Positions 52,399 to 60,476 of a stretch of 64,000 nucleotides of DNA are shown here, piece after piece. Source of the stretch: Kistimonas scapharcae (GTDB lineage Bacteria > Pseudomonadota > Gammaproteobacteria > Pseudomonadales > Endozoicomonadaceae); NCBI RefSeq assembly GCF_039540975.1, contig NZ_BAABFL010000480.1, positions 16,598-80,597 on the forward strand, written 5' to 3'. Positions within the stretch are counted from its first letter, which is position 1, and the number at the start of each line of letters is the position of its first letter. Under the pieces are notes generated by a model. The model searched no databases. It was not told where the DNA came from and saw nothing but the letters and a program-made list of their open reading frames with translations. A program made the position numbers and the translations under genes.

Positions 52399-55147
52399 CC
52401 CCCGAGTCCTTGCTGTTGATGCTGAAAACCTGTTGTTGTTCTGTGATGACCGGACGCAGGATTTTCCCTTCGCGCTCCAAACGGCAAGGGGTTGCGTTCA
52501 CGACCGTAAACCGGATGTTTCCATGGCCAGCAAACCGGAGCGCTACTTTCTGTGGATTCAGATAGCGCCAGTGATCAATGGCGGCATTGGCTTCGTCCAG
52601 ATAGACCGCATTCGGTCGCTGGTGACTGAAACAGATACTGGCCGTAGAGGCCGATAAATGAAGGTAACGCCCCTGGGGTAAATCCCGGAATCCGGCAAGA
52701 TTCTCAGAACATTCAGGGTCCGGCCAGCCAAGGGCGCGATCAGCCCTCAGGGTTCGCAAAGCACTGGCACCCCTGATTTGCCAACGGCCATCACTGTGTC
52801 TCGCGATAGCCGTGTTGTAAAAACCTTCAACCCTGGGGACATACTCACTGATATACAGTGGAAAAGGCTGTTGCATCAGCGCCCAGTCGTACACCTGCTT
52901 CAGGGCATTCAGCGAAGCATGCAGCGTGCCAGAATAAAAATGCCAGTACACCGCAATGGGCTTAATTCGCCGGGGTTCTTCTGACAGCCTGAAAGTGTCC
53001 TTGGCCTTACAATACCCATAAAACGGGCCGGTCCATTCATTGGTGTAGACGTTCTCATTCATTACCGGGGCATAAACCTGCCAACCGGCGGACGTCGGAC
53101 GCCCCTGGGGCGATAATCCCGTCAGAGAGGAAAACGTCTCCGTCAAATAACTGTTGCCACCGTTCATGCTGACGACACCGGCCTCTTGGGTCAGGCTCAT
53201 CGCCTGACAGTCAGGCCGGGCATCCCCACTCCAGAGAAACACCTTCACCCGCTTATCAGGCGGCGCCAGTCGCTGATTGATGTAATCGATACTGCCCTTG
53301 ATTTCCCGCCGCAGGTTAAACGCATAGTCTTCGATGGGAAGGTGGTACCCATAAAGGGTGTCTTTTTCATCCATGCCGGATTTGCCCGGCTGCCAGAAAA
53401 ACGGATGACTGTAGGAATGACTGGCAATTTCAACATTGGGCAGGCGAAAGATGGACTGGGCGATCGTTTCCAGCTCAGGGCTCAACGTTGGGTACAAGCC
53501 CTCTGCGCCCGTTTCCCCCTCAACAACCGATACCGTGTGAGGAATCGGGTATCGTTCAAAAATGGCCTCTTTGATGACCTCCCCGCTATAAGGCGTGTCC
53601 GGCATTTCCGCACGACTGGCAAAGCCGTCGCCATCCACATGCGACGTCATGATCCGGCGGCCATTTTCCGTCGTTGCGTCAGGTATCAGGCGGGGTTGCA
53701 GCTTGAGTGCATCACGGAGCAGGGCAAAGGGGTCGACCAGCCACTCCCGATAGCCGAGCCCGTTATCCGCCAGCAGATACGGTGATAACGCCATTCCCCC
53801 CCAGTCCGCCAACAGCACCGGGGAAAAAACCTGTCCCCGGGCATCCTGTACCGCCACAGCCACCTTGTGAGCATCATTCTGGCTGACCAGCGGCGCCAGG
53901 CCACGGGTTCGCGGCTTGATTTCCGCTTCGAAGGATTCTGTATCCGCTGGTATCCGTGTCACAGTGACAGGCTTTTTTACCCCGGCAGACTCCCTGCCAA
54001 GCCCAAGGCGCCTGAACAGCTGAGGGTCGTTGACAGGCAGGTTATTGAGAAACAGCACCGGTATGCGGTCATCCAACTGCTTACCCAGCCATTGCTGAAA
54101 ATACCGCAGGTTATCCGGCTCATCGCTGAGCCAACTGATGATGCCGGCATAGCGACCGCTCAGCGGATAATCCGGCAACTCGCCATTGACGTTGACATAG
54201 ACGGGCACCAGGCCCAGGTATTCAGCAATCACCGCGACCACGTTGTGGATATCACTTTGCTCAGGCTCTTCGGCATCGTTGTACAGCATGAGCACCCTGC
54301 GTGGTTCAGGACTTAAAAGACCTGTACCGAGAATGTCCAGTGCGGGGGTGGAAATCCACGGTGAAAATCCCTGAGCGATTAGACGATCAGCCAGCACCCG
54401 TGCCTGTTCAGGCTGGTAATCCGGCAGGTACTCGATAACCGTGACAGGGATACCCTCCCGACGCACAGGCTCCAGCTTTTCAAGCAGCCACGTCTGCTCC
54501 TCCTGACTGCGCTCACGGAAGGCGTTATCAACCGGATCAAACTGGCGGAGCAGCGATTCTACCGCCATACCATCCGTGGCGGATGCAATCTCAGGGAACA
54601 GCTCAAACCCCCTATTCATAAACAGCTTCAATGCCGGATAACGCTGCCTGATGGCCTGTATCAGGTCGATCAGCGCCGCACGCTGGGGCTGCTGGCGCTC
54701 TTCACTGCCAAACACCTGCTGGTAACTGTCGAGCGTATCGAGAAACAGTCCGTCATAGCCGGACTGCAACAGAGGAGGGATCAGGGTATCCAGAACATAG
54801 TGCTGCCACGCTTTGCGCGTCTGATCAATGATGTAGCTGTTCCAGCCTCTGTTCCTGCCAACGATCAACGCATCCGGCAGCTGATAACGCCGCCAAAGCG
54901 ATGCGTTAACCTCACCAAGACTCAGGTAGGCAAACACGGCAGAACCGCTGTGCTGTAGATCAGCCAGCTGTCCGGCTTTAAGGTGGGACGGTTCTACAAC
55001 CACACGATCATAGAAGGACAGTTCTTCGACCGGTACAGAAGCACCGTAAAAAAAAGCAACGGAAGGCAGCGCGTTTGCCGCAGACGATCCGGCACTGCCC
55101 AATAGCAGCATCACAATCAAAAGACTGTACCATCTGCCCCGTATCAT
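52376..55147 (-). CDS. pelA: PelA, Pel deacetylase and glycoside hydrolase
   Basis: PelA trims and partly deacetylates Pel in the periplasm. From the ATG at 55147 the product is 923 residues with a signal peptide (YSLLIVMLLLGSAGSSAANA). The N-terminal glycoside hydrolase domain (GH114/166-like) has VFAYLSLGEVNASLWRRYQ and YDGLFLDTLDSYQQV. The C-terminal deacetylase domain (CE18-like) shows metal-site motifs IMTSHVDGDGFASR and IASHSYSHPFFWQP. A GTG at 55168 would add seven residues. It is the first gene of the operon, behind a promoter candidate at 55215-55244. Confidence 0.95.
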   Translation of the reverse strand: MIRGRWYSLLIVMLLLGSAGSSAANALPSVAFFYGASVPVEELSFYDRVVVEPSHLKAGQLADLQHSGSAVFAYLSLGEVNASLWRRYQLPDALIVGRNRGWNSYIIDQTRKAWQHYVLDTLIPPLLQSGYDGLFLDTLDSYQQVFGSEERQQPQRAALIDLIQAIRQRYPALKLFMNRGFELFPEIASATDGMAVESLLRQFDPVDNAFRERSQEEQTWLLEKLEPVRREGIPVTVIEYLPDYQPEQARVLADRLIAQGFSPWISTPALDILGTGLLSPEPRRVLMLYNDAEEPEQSDIHNVVAVIAEYLGLVPVYVNVNGELPDYPLSGRYAGIISWLSDEPDNLRYFQQWLGKQLDDRIPVLFLNNLPVNDPQLFRRLGLGRESAGVKKPVTVTRIPADTESFEAEIKPRTRGLAPLVSQNDAHKVAVAVQDARGQVFSPVLLADWGGMALSPYLLADNGLGYREWLVDPFALLRDALKLQPRLIPDATTENGRRIMTSHVDGDGFASRAEMPDTPYSGEVIKEAIFERYPIPHTVSVVEGETGAEGLYPTLSPELETIAQSIFRLPNVEIASHSYSHPFFWQPGKSGMDEKDTLYGYHLPIEDYAFNLRREIKGSIDYINQRLAPPDKRVKVFLWSGDARPDCQAMSLTQEAGVVSMNGGNSYLTETFSSLTGLSPQGRPTSAGWQVYAPVMNENVYTNEWTGPFYGYCKAKDTFRLSEEPRRIKPIAVYWHFYSGTLHASLNALKQVYDWALMQQPFPLYISEYVPRVEGFYNTAIARHSDGRWQIRGASALRTLRADRALGWPDPECSENLAGFRDLPQGRYLHLSASTASICFSHQRPNAVYLDEANAAIDHWRYLNPQKVALRFAGHGNIRFTVVNATPCRLEREGKILRPVITEQQQVFSINSKDSGDAVLVCR

Positions 55148-55214
55148 ACCGCCCCCTACTTCCGACACAGAGAGTCGCTTTGAGCCAACCTCATAATAAA
55201 CAATCCATGTCGTA

Positions 55215-55244
55215 TAAATAGGACCTGGATCATCATCCTCTCAA
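55215..55244 (-). promoter_or_regulatory. Promoter candidate for the pel operon
   Basis: On the minus strand TTGAGA (55239-55244) is followed after 18 bases by TATTTA (55215-55220), about 70 bases before the pelA start. The match to the sigma-70 consensus is moderate. Confidence 0.5.
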
Positions 55245-55311
55245 TAAAGTGCAACCTCTTGTCAACCCGGATATAGGCTGACTTCTGCTTTGCTCGCCGG
55301 GTTATCCATTC

Positions 55312-55866
55312 TTATTGCTGATAATTTTGCTGAAAGGACGCACGAATAGTCACCGTTCCCGACTGCCTGATATTTTCCATGGACAGCTTACCCAGACAGT
55401 TATCCGAACGGGTGCCAATATAGAGCCCCCCTTCAACAAGCCGGATCGAATTTGGCATGGGCATTGAGACATCAATGCCACTCGCTTCATCAATGATCCT
55501 GACCGTCAAACCATCGCTGCCGGTATCGATAGAGGCGCCATGAATATTCATATCCCAGTTCAACAACTGTTCGCTGATTGTAAGTACTTCCGGATCATTC
55601 AGGTTCTTTTTGACTATGGCCAGAATCAGCGTACTGAGAAACGCATGACGATCACCACCCTCTTCAAGGCTCACCATCCTCATGCCAAATGTTTTCCGCA
55701 GCGCATCATCATCCAACGCCTCCAGCCGTGTACCGGAAGGTAATTCACAACTGATTTCATCAGCCATTACTTCTGGCACATGGAATACAACATTGCCCAG
55801 CAACAATGCTGCAACGATCGTGACCAACCAATCATGTCTTAGAGAGAGCAAGCATTCAGTGCGCAT
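55312..55866 (-). CDS. Exported protein of unknown function upstream of pelA
   Basis: AGGAAA nine bases before the ATG supports this 184-residue frame. The N-terminus is signal-like though long (WLVTIVAALLLGNVVFHVPEVMA before Asp-Glu). The mature part has two Cys (ISCELPSG and DNCLGKL) that may form a disulfide, and a beta-rich C-terminal half (GLTVRIIDEASGIDVSMP, TVTIRASFQQ). I do not recognise a family. It is co-oriented with pelA, 165 bases upstream, and with the gene at 55956, so the two may form a small operon of exported proteins. A Pel link is only positional. Confidence 0.6.
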   Translation of the reverse strand: MRTECLLSLRHDWLVTIVAALLLGNVVFHVPEVMADEISCELPSGTRLEALDDDALRKTFGMRMVSLEEGGDRHAFLSTLILAIVKKNLNDPEVLTISEQLLNWDMNIHGASIDTGSDGLTVRIIDEASGIDVSMPMPNSIRLVEGGLYIGTRSDNCLGKLSMENIRQSGTVTIRASFQQNYQQ

Positions 55867-55955
55867 GAGAAACTTTCCTGTTATTCGTTATAATCATTCG
55901 ATCCCTGTTATACCTGCCATCTCAATAGCAAGCCTTTTCTTATGTTCAGGGTGAG

Positions 55956-56342
55956 TCAGTTTGGCGCTATCAGTAAAAGCTCACTGACCGTTTCCAACTT
56001 ACCCATGTTTTTCATTAATCGGTCTTTATCCTCTTTATTGAGGCAGAACCGATTATTTTCAGGATAAATGGCCAGCATTGAGTCCGGATCACCAGGACAA
56101 TGAATCACCAGTGATTCGATACCGGGCGCAGAAAAACACAGATCATCCGGATCATCGTCATCAGTCCGCGCCACTTCGTTAACACAAGGATCAATTTTCA
56201 GGGAAATCGTAAAGGTACCCGTCGATGTTGACCCCATCGGCTGCCGCTCCTCCTGACCCAAAAGCGATGAACGACCGAGATAAACCAACACTCCAAAAAC
56301 AAGAACAACAACAACGACATATTTTTTTTGTATTTGATACAA
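55956..56342 (-). CDS. Small membrane-anchored protein of unknown function (TTG start)
   Basis: The 128-residue product has one N-terminal membrane segment (YVVVVVLVFGVLVYLG), then a periplasmic part rich in Asp with four Cys (DPCVNEV, DLCFSAP, IHCPGD, RFCLNKE) that may pair as disulfides. The start is a TTG with GGGAG eight bases upstream; no ATG fits in frame. A T8 tract (plus strand) lies within the start region. The family is not recognised. It precedes the exported-protein gene at 55312 by about 90 bases on the same strand. Confidence 0.55.
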   Translation of the reverse strand: MYQIQKKYVVVVVLVFGVLVYLGRSSLLGQEERQPMGSTSTGTFTISLKIDPCVNEVARTDDDDPDDLCFSAPGIESLVIHCPGDPDSMLAIYPENNRFCLNKEDKDRLMKNMGKLETVSELLLIAPN

Positions 56343-56557
56343 AGCCCCAACTCCCTAGCACGACCAAATCCATGATGAAGGTCATCTCATCCCATTAAAT
56401 TTACAGGGCGACGACCTGCAGAAAACTGACACAGATCAACAAAGCAAGGCATCCCTGATATTCCCCAACAACATGGTCTGGATTTATGGTTAGCGTGTAC
56501 GTACTGATGATCCGAATCTGATGCATAGATCGCATCATTCGATCTGACACAGGCAAC

Positions 56558-56590
56558 CAAGGGAAAGGCCTGTTTATGGCCTTTCCCTTG
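56558..56590 (-). terminator. Terminator after fadD
   Basis: A perfect 13-bp stem (inner part GGGAAAGGCC / GGCCTTTCCC) with a seven-base loop lies about 20 bases beyond the fadD stop. The minus-strand tail is only moderately T-rich (CCCTTGGTTG). Confidence 0.65.
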
Positions 56591-56610
56591 TTAACAGGAA
56601 GTTCACGACA

Positions 56611-58323
56611 TCAGGCAGCCTGAAGCTTTGCCAACTCTTCTGCACGCAGGTCTTTTCTCAGGATTTTTCCGACCGGCGTCATGGGCAGCTCGTCACGGAA
56701 CTCAATCAGTCTTGGGACTTTATACGCCGTCAGCTGCTCACGGCAGTATTTGTCCAGCATTTCACTGGTCAGAGACTTATCCCGAGCCACGACAAACAGC
56801 TTCACGGCTTCACCGGTCTTGCTATGGGGAACCCCAATAACTGCGCAGCATTCCACCAGTTCATGCCGCGATACGACATCTTCAATTTCATTGGGATACA
56901 CATTGAAGCCAGAAACCAGCACCATGTCCTTCAGGCGGTCAACAATGCGGACAAAACCGTCTGGCTGGATAATCGCCACATCACCGGTTTTCAGCCAGCC
57001 GTCCTTGTCCAGGATCTCGGCCGTCGCCTCAGCGCGCTGCCAGTAGCCCTTCATCACCTGCGGCCCCTTGACGCACAACTCCCCGCGCTCGCCAACGGCT
57101 GTCTCATTCCCGTCAGCATCAATGGTCATCAGTGCAGTATTAGGCATCGGCAACCCGACAGTGCCCTGTTGAACCAGATCACCCGCCGGGTTCATGCACA
57201 CGGCCGGGGAACACTCGGTCAGGCCATAGGCTTCAGATACAGTACTTCCAGTCATTTCTTTCCAGCGGTCCGCGGTATCGGCTGGCAATGCGGTTCCGCC
57301 AGACAGGGTGACCTTTAACTTGCTGAAATCACATTCCTTGAACTTCTCATGATTCATCAGGCTGACAAACAGTGTATTCAAACCAATGAATACGGTGAAA
57401 CGCCAGGGCTGAATCATCTTGATAAATGTCGCCGTATCCCGGGGGTTGGCGATCAGGATGCTGTGGTTACCCATTTCCACCATGGCCATCAAATGCACCG
57501 TGAAGGAATAAATGTGGTAAAGCGGAAGAGGGGCAATGATGATCTCTTCGCCCGGCCGATGAAGCGGCAGACCATCCGGACCGGTCTGCTTCAGCATCGC
57601 CTTGGACTGCTGCATGTTCGCCACCATATTCCGGTGGGTCAGCATGGCGCCTTTAGCGACACCTGTCGTTCCACCGGTATATTGCAGTATGGCCACATCC
57701 GTGGACTTCGGTGCCGGCGGCGCTACATAGCGAGCCTTTGCACCTTGCTTGAGTACATTACGGAAACGCAGGGCATCCGGCAGGTTATAGGGTGCCACCA
57801 TCTTTTTCACATACTTGACCGCCGCATTGACCAGCAAACGCTTGGGCATGGGCAGCATATCGGCCAGGCTCGTGACAATAACGGTCTTGATAGGCGTTTC
57901 GGTCAGAATCTGTTCTACCAGGTGGCCAAACACATCCAGGCAAACCAGGGCCTTTGCGCCGGAATCATTAAACTGGTGATGCATTTCCCGGGCAGTATAG
58001 AGCGGATTGGTATTGACAATAACCAGGCCAGCCTTCAACGCACCATAAACGGCAATGGGAAACTGCAGCAGGTTGGGCATCTGTATCGCAATACGATCCC
58101 CTGGCTTCAGGTCAGTATTCTGTTGCAGCCAGGCCGCAAAACAGGTGCTGTAATGATCAATATCCCTGAACGTCAGGGTATGACCAATGCCGGTAAACGC
58201 CGGCCGGTCAGCATTATTCCGGACGGACTCATTAAACACATCCAGAATTGAGTTGTACTCATCGGGGTTAATGTTGTCTGGTACGCCCGGGGCGCGCTTG
58301 CCATCCCAGAAACTGGTATCCAT
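56611..58323 (-). CDS. fadD: Long-chain fatty acid-CoA ligase FadD
   Basis: FadD activates long-chain fatty acids with ATP and CoA on the inner face of the membrane. Motifs include YTGGTTGVAKGAMLTHRNM (AMP-binding P-loop), EAYGLTECSP, GWLKTGDVA and the FACS-type VVSRHE/CCAVIGVP region. From ATG 58323 the product is 570 residues, starting MDTSFWDGKRAPGVPDNINPDEYNS, which aligns with the start of E. coli FadD (561). An ATG at 58365 has a better ribosome site (AGGG, seven bases) and would add 14 residues. In this locus it supplies acyl-CoA for wax ester synthesis as well as beta-oxidation. Confidence 0.9.
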   Translation of the reverse strand: MDTSFWDGKRAPGVPDNINPDEYNSILDVFNESVRNNADRPAFTGIGHTLTFRDIDHYSTCFAAWLQQNTDLKPGDRIAIQMPNLLQFPIAVYGALKAGLVIVNTNPLYTAREMHHQFNDSGAKALVCLDVFGHLVEQILTETPIKTVIVTSLADMLPMPKRLLVNAAVKYVKKMVAPYNLPDALRFRNVLKQGAKARYVAPPAPKSTDVAILQYTGGTTGVAKGAMLTHRNMVANMQQSKAMLKQTGPDGLPLHRPGEEIIIAPLPLYHIYSFTVHLMAMVEMGNHSILIANPRDTATFIKMIQPWRFTVFIGLNTLFVSLMNHEKFKECDFSKLKVTLSGGTALPADTADRWKEMTGSTVSEAYGLTECSPAVCMNPAGDLVQQGTVGLPMPNTALMTIDADGNETAVGERGELCVKGPQVMKGYWQRAEATAEILDKDGWLKTGDVAIIQPDGFVRIVDRLKDMVLVSGFNVYPNEIEDVVSRHELVECCAVIGVPHSKTGEAVKLFVVARDKSLTSEMLDKYCREQLTAYKVPRLIEFRDELPMTPVGKILRKDLRAEELAKLQAA

Positions 58324-58489
58324 TGCTGTATCACTCTTCTTGCTTTCTGATGAGCACACCGTCATACCGATACCCTGAACAGACACGCCTGCAAGGTATC
58401 CCTACTCCAGTCTGCTGAAACCATGGGTCTTATTGTCAAGAACAGCTTCCCCCCTCTGGTTGAGAAAGCAGCCCCCTCGCCGCTGCCAC

Positions 58490-59932
58490 TCAGGACAGCA
58501 GTTTCTTCAATTCGTTATACGACTGCCGCAAACAAGCGGCATACAATTCAGGATCCGGCAACATCCGCTGGCAACTGGTAAAGCTGATACTCAGCGAGCC
58601 GCTGTAACTGAACACAATATGGAACAGGCCGACCGTGTCGTAACAGGCCCCGGCACCATAAAACGCCTGCATTCTTGAACCGGCCAGGTAAAGGGGAAAC
58701 TGTGGTCCCGGCACATTGGTGATGACCGTGTTGAACACCGGCTGGAGATGGTCGGCCAGGTTAAAGTGAACCGCCGCGCGCACCAGGGAGTGGGTCAGCG
58801 TCGTCGGCAACAGCTGGCTCGACTCCATCACTGCCAGCCCATTTCTTCTCTCCAGGCGCTCTTTGCCTGTATGGGTGGTACGCACCACCTCCCGCAGACG
58901 CCTGACAGGATCCTCAATATCCGTATGAACCTGCGGGCACATCACACCCACATGGTTGCCGTAAGTGTCGGCACTGTCACGCCGGGCACCCAGCCCCGGA
59001 TCGGGTCGCATATTCACCGGAACCATCGCATTCAGGCTGCCTTCCGGCAACTCACCCTTGCGAACCAGGTAGCGGCGCAAGGCGCCGGAAATCACCGTGA
59101 CAACCACATCATTGACCGTACTGCCCGGCACTAAGGTGCGCATGGCCTTGATATCTTCAAGACTGAAGGTCACGGCATCGAACACACGATGGGATGACAA
59201 CTTACCGTTAAAGCGGGTTTTCGGCGCACGCTGTCGGCGCCCCTCTTCGGTCAGCAGTACCGAAGCCAGCTCTTTCATGAGCGGTAACGCCTGACGGCTC
59301 AGTGTCCGGGTCTTACCCAACAGGTTGCCTGGCAGACGCAGGGCAGCACGGGTAAGCATCTCCAGCCGGTTTGGCAGTCGATCCACAATAACGGGCGCCA
59401 ACCGGTTCTCAACCGAAGACCCTTTGGGTGACAGGTCATGCAGCGCGGCCATAATCTGTGTGCCTCGCACACCATCAGCCAGCGCATGATGGATCTTGGT
59501 AATAACGGCGTAACAGCCTACAGGGAAACCCTCTACCCCATTAACCCCTTCGACCACATAGATTTCCCAGGGCGGACGACTCAGGTCCAGCGGACTGGCA
59601 TGCAGACGGGCCGCCAGCTCACGCAGCTGTTTCCAGCTACCGGGTTTGGGCAGGGCGATATGCTGCAGGTGGAAACTCAGGTCGAAATTCGGGTCGCTGA
59701 TCCAGCGGGGGAAATCCAGGCCAAACGGCGCACTGACATGCCGTTGCCGCATCACCGGCACCTGCGTCATGCGTCGTTCAAAATTCGAGAGAAAGACATT
59801 GAAATCAAACCGACCTTCAGCAGAGGTCGATGGGTCATAAATCGCCAGACACCCCACATGCATGGGTGTTGTATCTGTTTCCAGGTTCAGAAACAGTGTA
59901 TCAAGCGCTGATAAGTGTCCGGTGGTGACCAT
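58490..59932 (-). CDS. Wax ester synthase/diacylglycerol acyltransferase (WS/DGAT)
   Basis: WS/DGAT esterifies fatty alcohols or diacylglycerol with acyl-CoA to make storage lipid. The 480-residue protein has the catalytic HHxxxDG motif at residues 148-154 (KIHHALADG), an N-terminal LSALDTLFLNLETDTTPMHVG typical of the family, and C-terminal elements NDVVVTVISGALRRYL and VITNVPGPQFPLYLAG. Length and layout match Acinetobacter/Marinobacter enzymes. Neighbours (acyl-CoA ligase, phasin, fatty acyl-CoA reductase) favour wax ester formation over triacylglycerol. The ribosome site is weak. Confidence 0.93.
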   Translation of the reverse strand: MVTTGHLSALDTLFLNLETDTTPMHVGCLAIYDPSTSAEGRFDFNVFLSNFERRMTQVPVMRQRHVSAPFGLDFPRWISDPNFDLSFHLQHIALPKPGSWKQLRELAARLHASPLDLSRPPWEIYVVEGVNGVEGFPVGCYAVITKIHHALADGVRGTQIMAALHDLSPKGSSVENRLAPVIVDRLPNRLEMLTRAALRLPGNLLGKTRTLSRQALPLMKELASVLLTEEGRRQRAPKTRFNGKLSSHRVFDAVTFSLEDIKAMRTLVPGSTVNDVVVTVISGALRRYLVRKGELPEGSLNAMVPVNMRPDPGLGARRDSADTYGNHVGVMCPQVHTDIEDPVRRLREVVRTTHTGKERLERRNGLAVMESSQLLPTTLTHSLVRAAVHFNLADHLQPVFNTVITNVPGPQFPLYLAGSRMQAFYGAGACYDTVGLFHIVFSYSGSLSISFTSCQRMLPDPELYAACLRQSYNELKKLLS

Positions 59933-59989
59933 GCGGTTATCTTGCTTTGCGTCTATCCGACCCGTTGCATCAACAGGTACTCGTCAAAC

Positions 59990-60015
59990 CAGCGAGGCGC
60001 TGAAGCGCCCCGCTG
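59990..60015 (-). terminator. Hairpin after the phasin gene
   Basis: CAGCG-A-GGCGCT, a two-base loop, and AGCGCC-C-CGCTG form an 11-bp stem with one internal mismatch, seven bases after the phasin stop codon. GTTTG follows on the minus strand. It may reduce read-through into the WS/DGAT gene, so phasin can be made in excess. Confidence 0.6.
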
Positions 60016-60021
60016 TTTACC

Positions 60022-60402
60022 TTAACCGGCCTTGACAGCGGTTTTCGGTGCAGTCTTGGCTACAGGCTTTTCAGCGACTTCCTTTTCCTTGGTAGACTCT
60101 TCTACCTCTGTCAGCGCCTTGACCGCCAGGGTCAGCGCTTCGATCTGCTTGGACAGCGCTTCTTTCTCTTCATCAGTCTGCTCAGACTCAGGCAGCAGGG
60201 AAGAACGAACCTTACCCAGGGTATCGGTCATCTTGCCCATCAGCTTTTCGCGGGTTTCGTCGATCTTGTCGGAGTAACGATCACGCAGGTCATCGCCTTC
60301 AACCACCAGGTCTTCGAACAGCTTCTTGCCTTCCTGACCCATTTTTTCGTAACGGCCGTAAGCGCCCAGACCGGCCAACCACATTTTTTCGTAAACTTTC
60401 AT
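60022..60402 (-). CDS. Phasin (PhaI/PhaF-type granule-associated protein)
   Basis: The 126-residue protein has the phasin core (YEKMWLAGLGAYGRYEKMGQEG then KLFEDLVVEGDDLRDRYSDKI), a long amphipathic helix with coiled-coil character, and a short Lys/Ala/Pro-rich tail (EKPVAKTAPKTAVKAG) like the DNA-binding tail of PhaF but much shorter. Phasins coat polyhydroxyalkanoate granules. No PHA synthase gene is present in the window, and the gene sits between WS/DGAT and the acyl-CoA reductase, so coating of wax ester bodies is an alternative. AAGG lies about ten bases before the ATG. Confidence 0.85.
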   Translation of the reverse strand: MKVYEKMWLAGLGAYGRYEKMGQEGKKLFEDLVVEGDDLRDRYSDKIDETREKLMGKMTDTLGKVRSSLLPESEQTDEEKEALSKQIEALTLAVKALTEVEESTKEKEVAEKPVAKTAPKTAVKAG

Positions 60403-60476
60403 GACAGAGTCACCTTGTTGATTCGCCGCAAGCGGCGACCTTATATTCCAACCGTCCAGTAACAGACAGTCAGCGA

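Noticed and set aside
60423..60438. Hairpin TCGCCGC-AA-GCGGCGA between the reductase and phasin genes, considered as a terminator
   Set aside because: Only seven pairs with a two-base loop and no T-run on the coding strand; not enough to call it.
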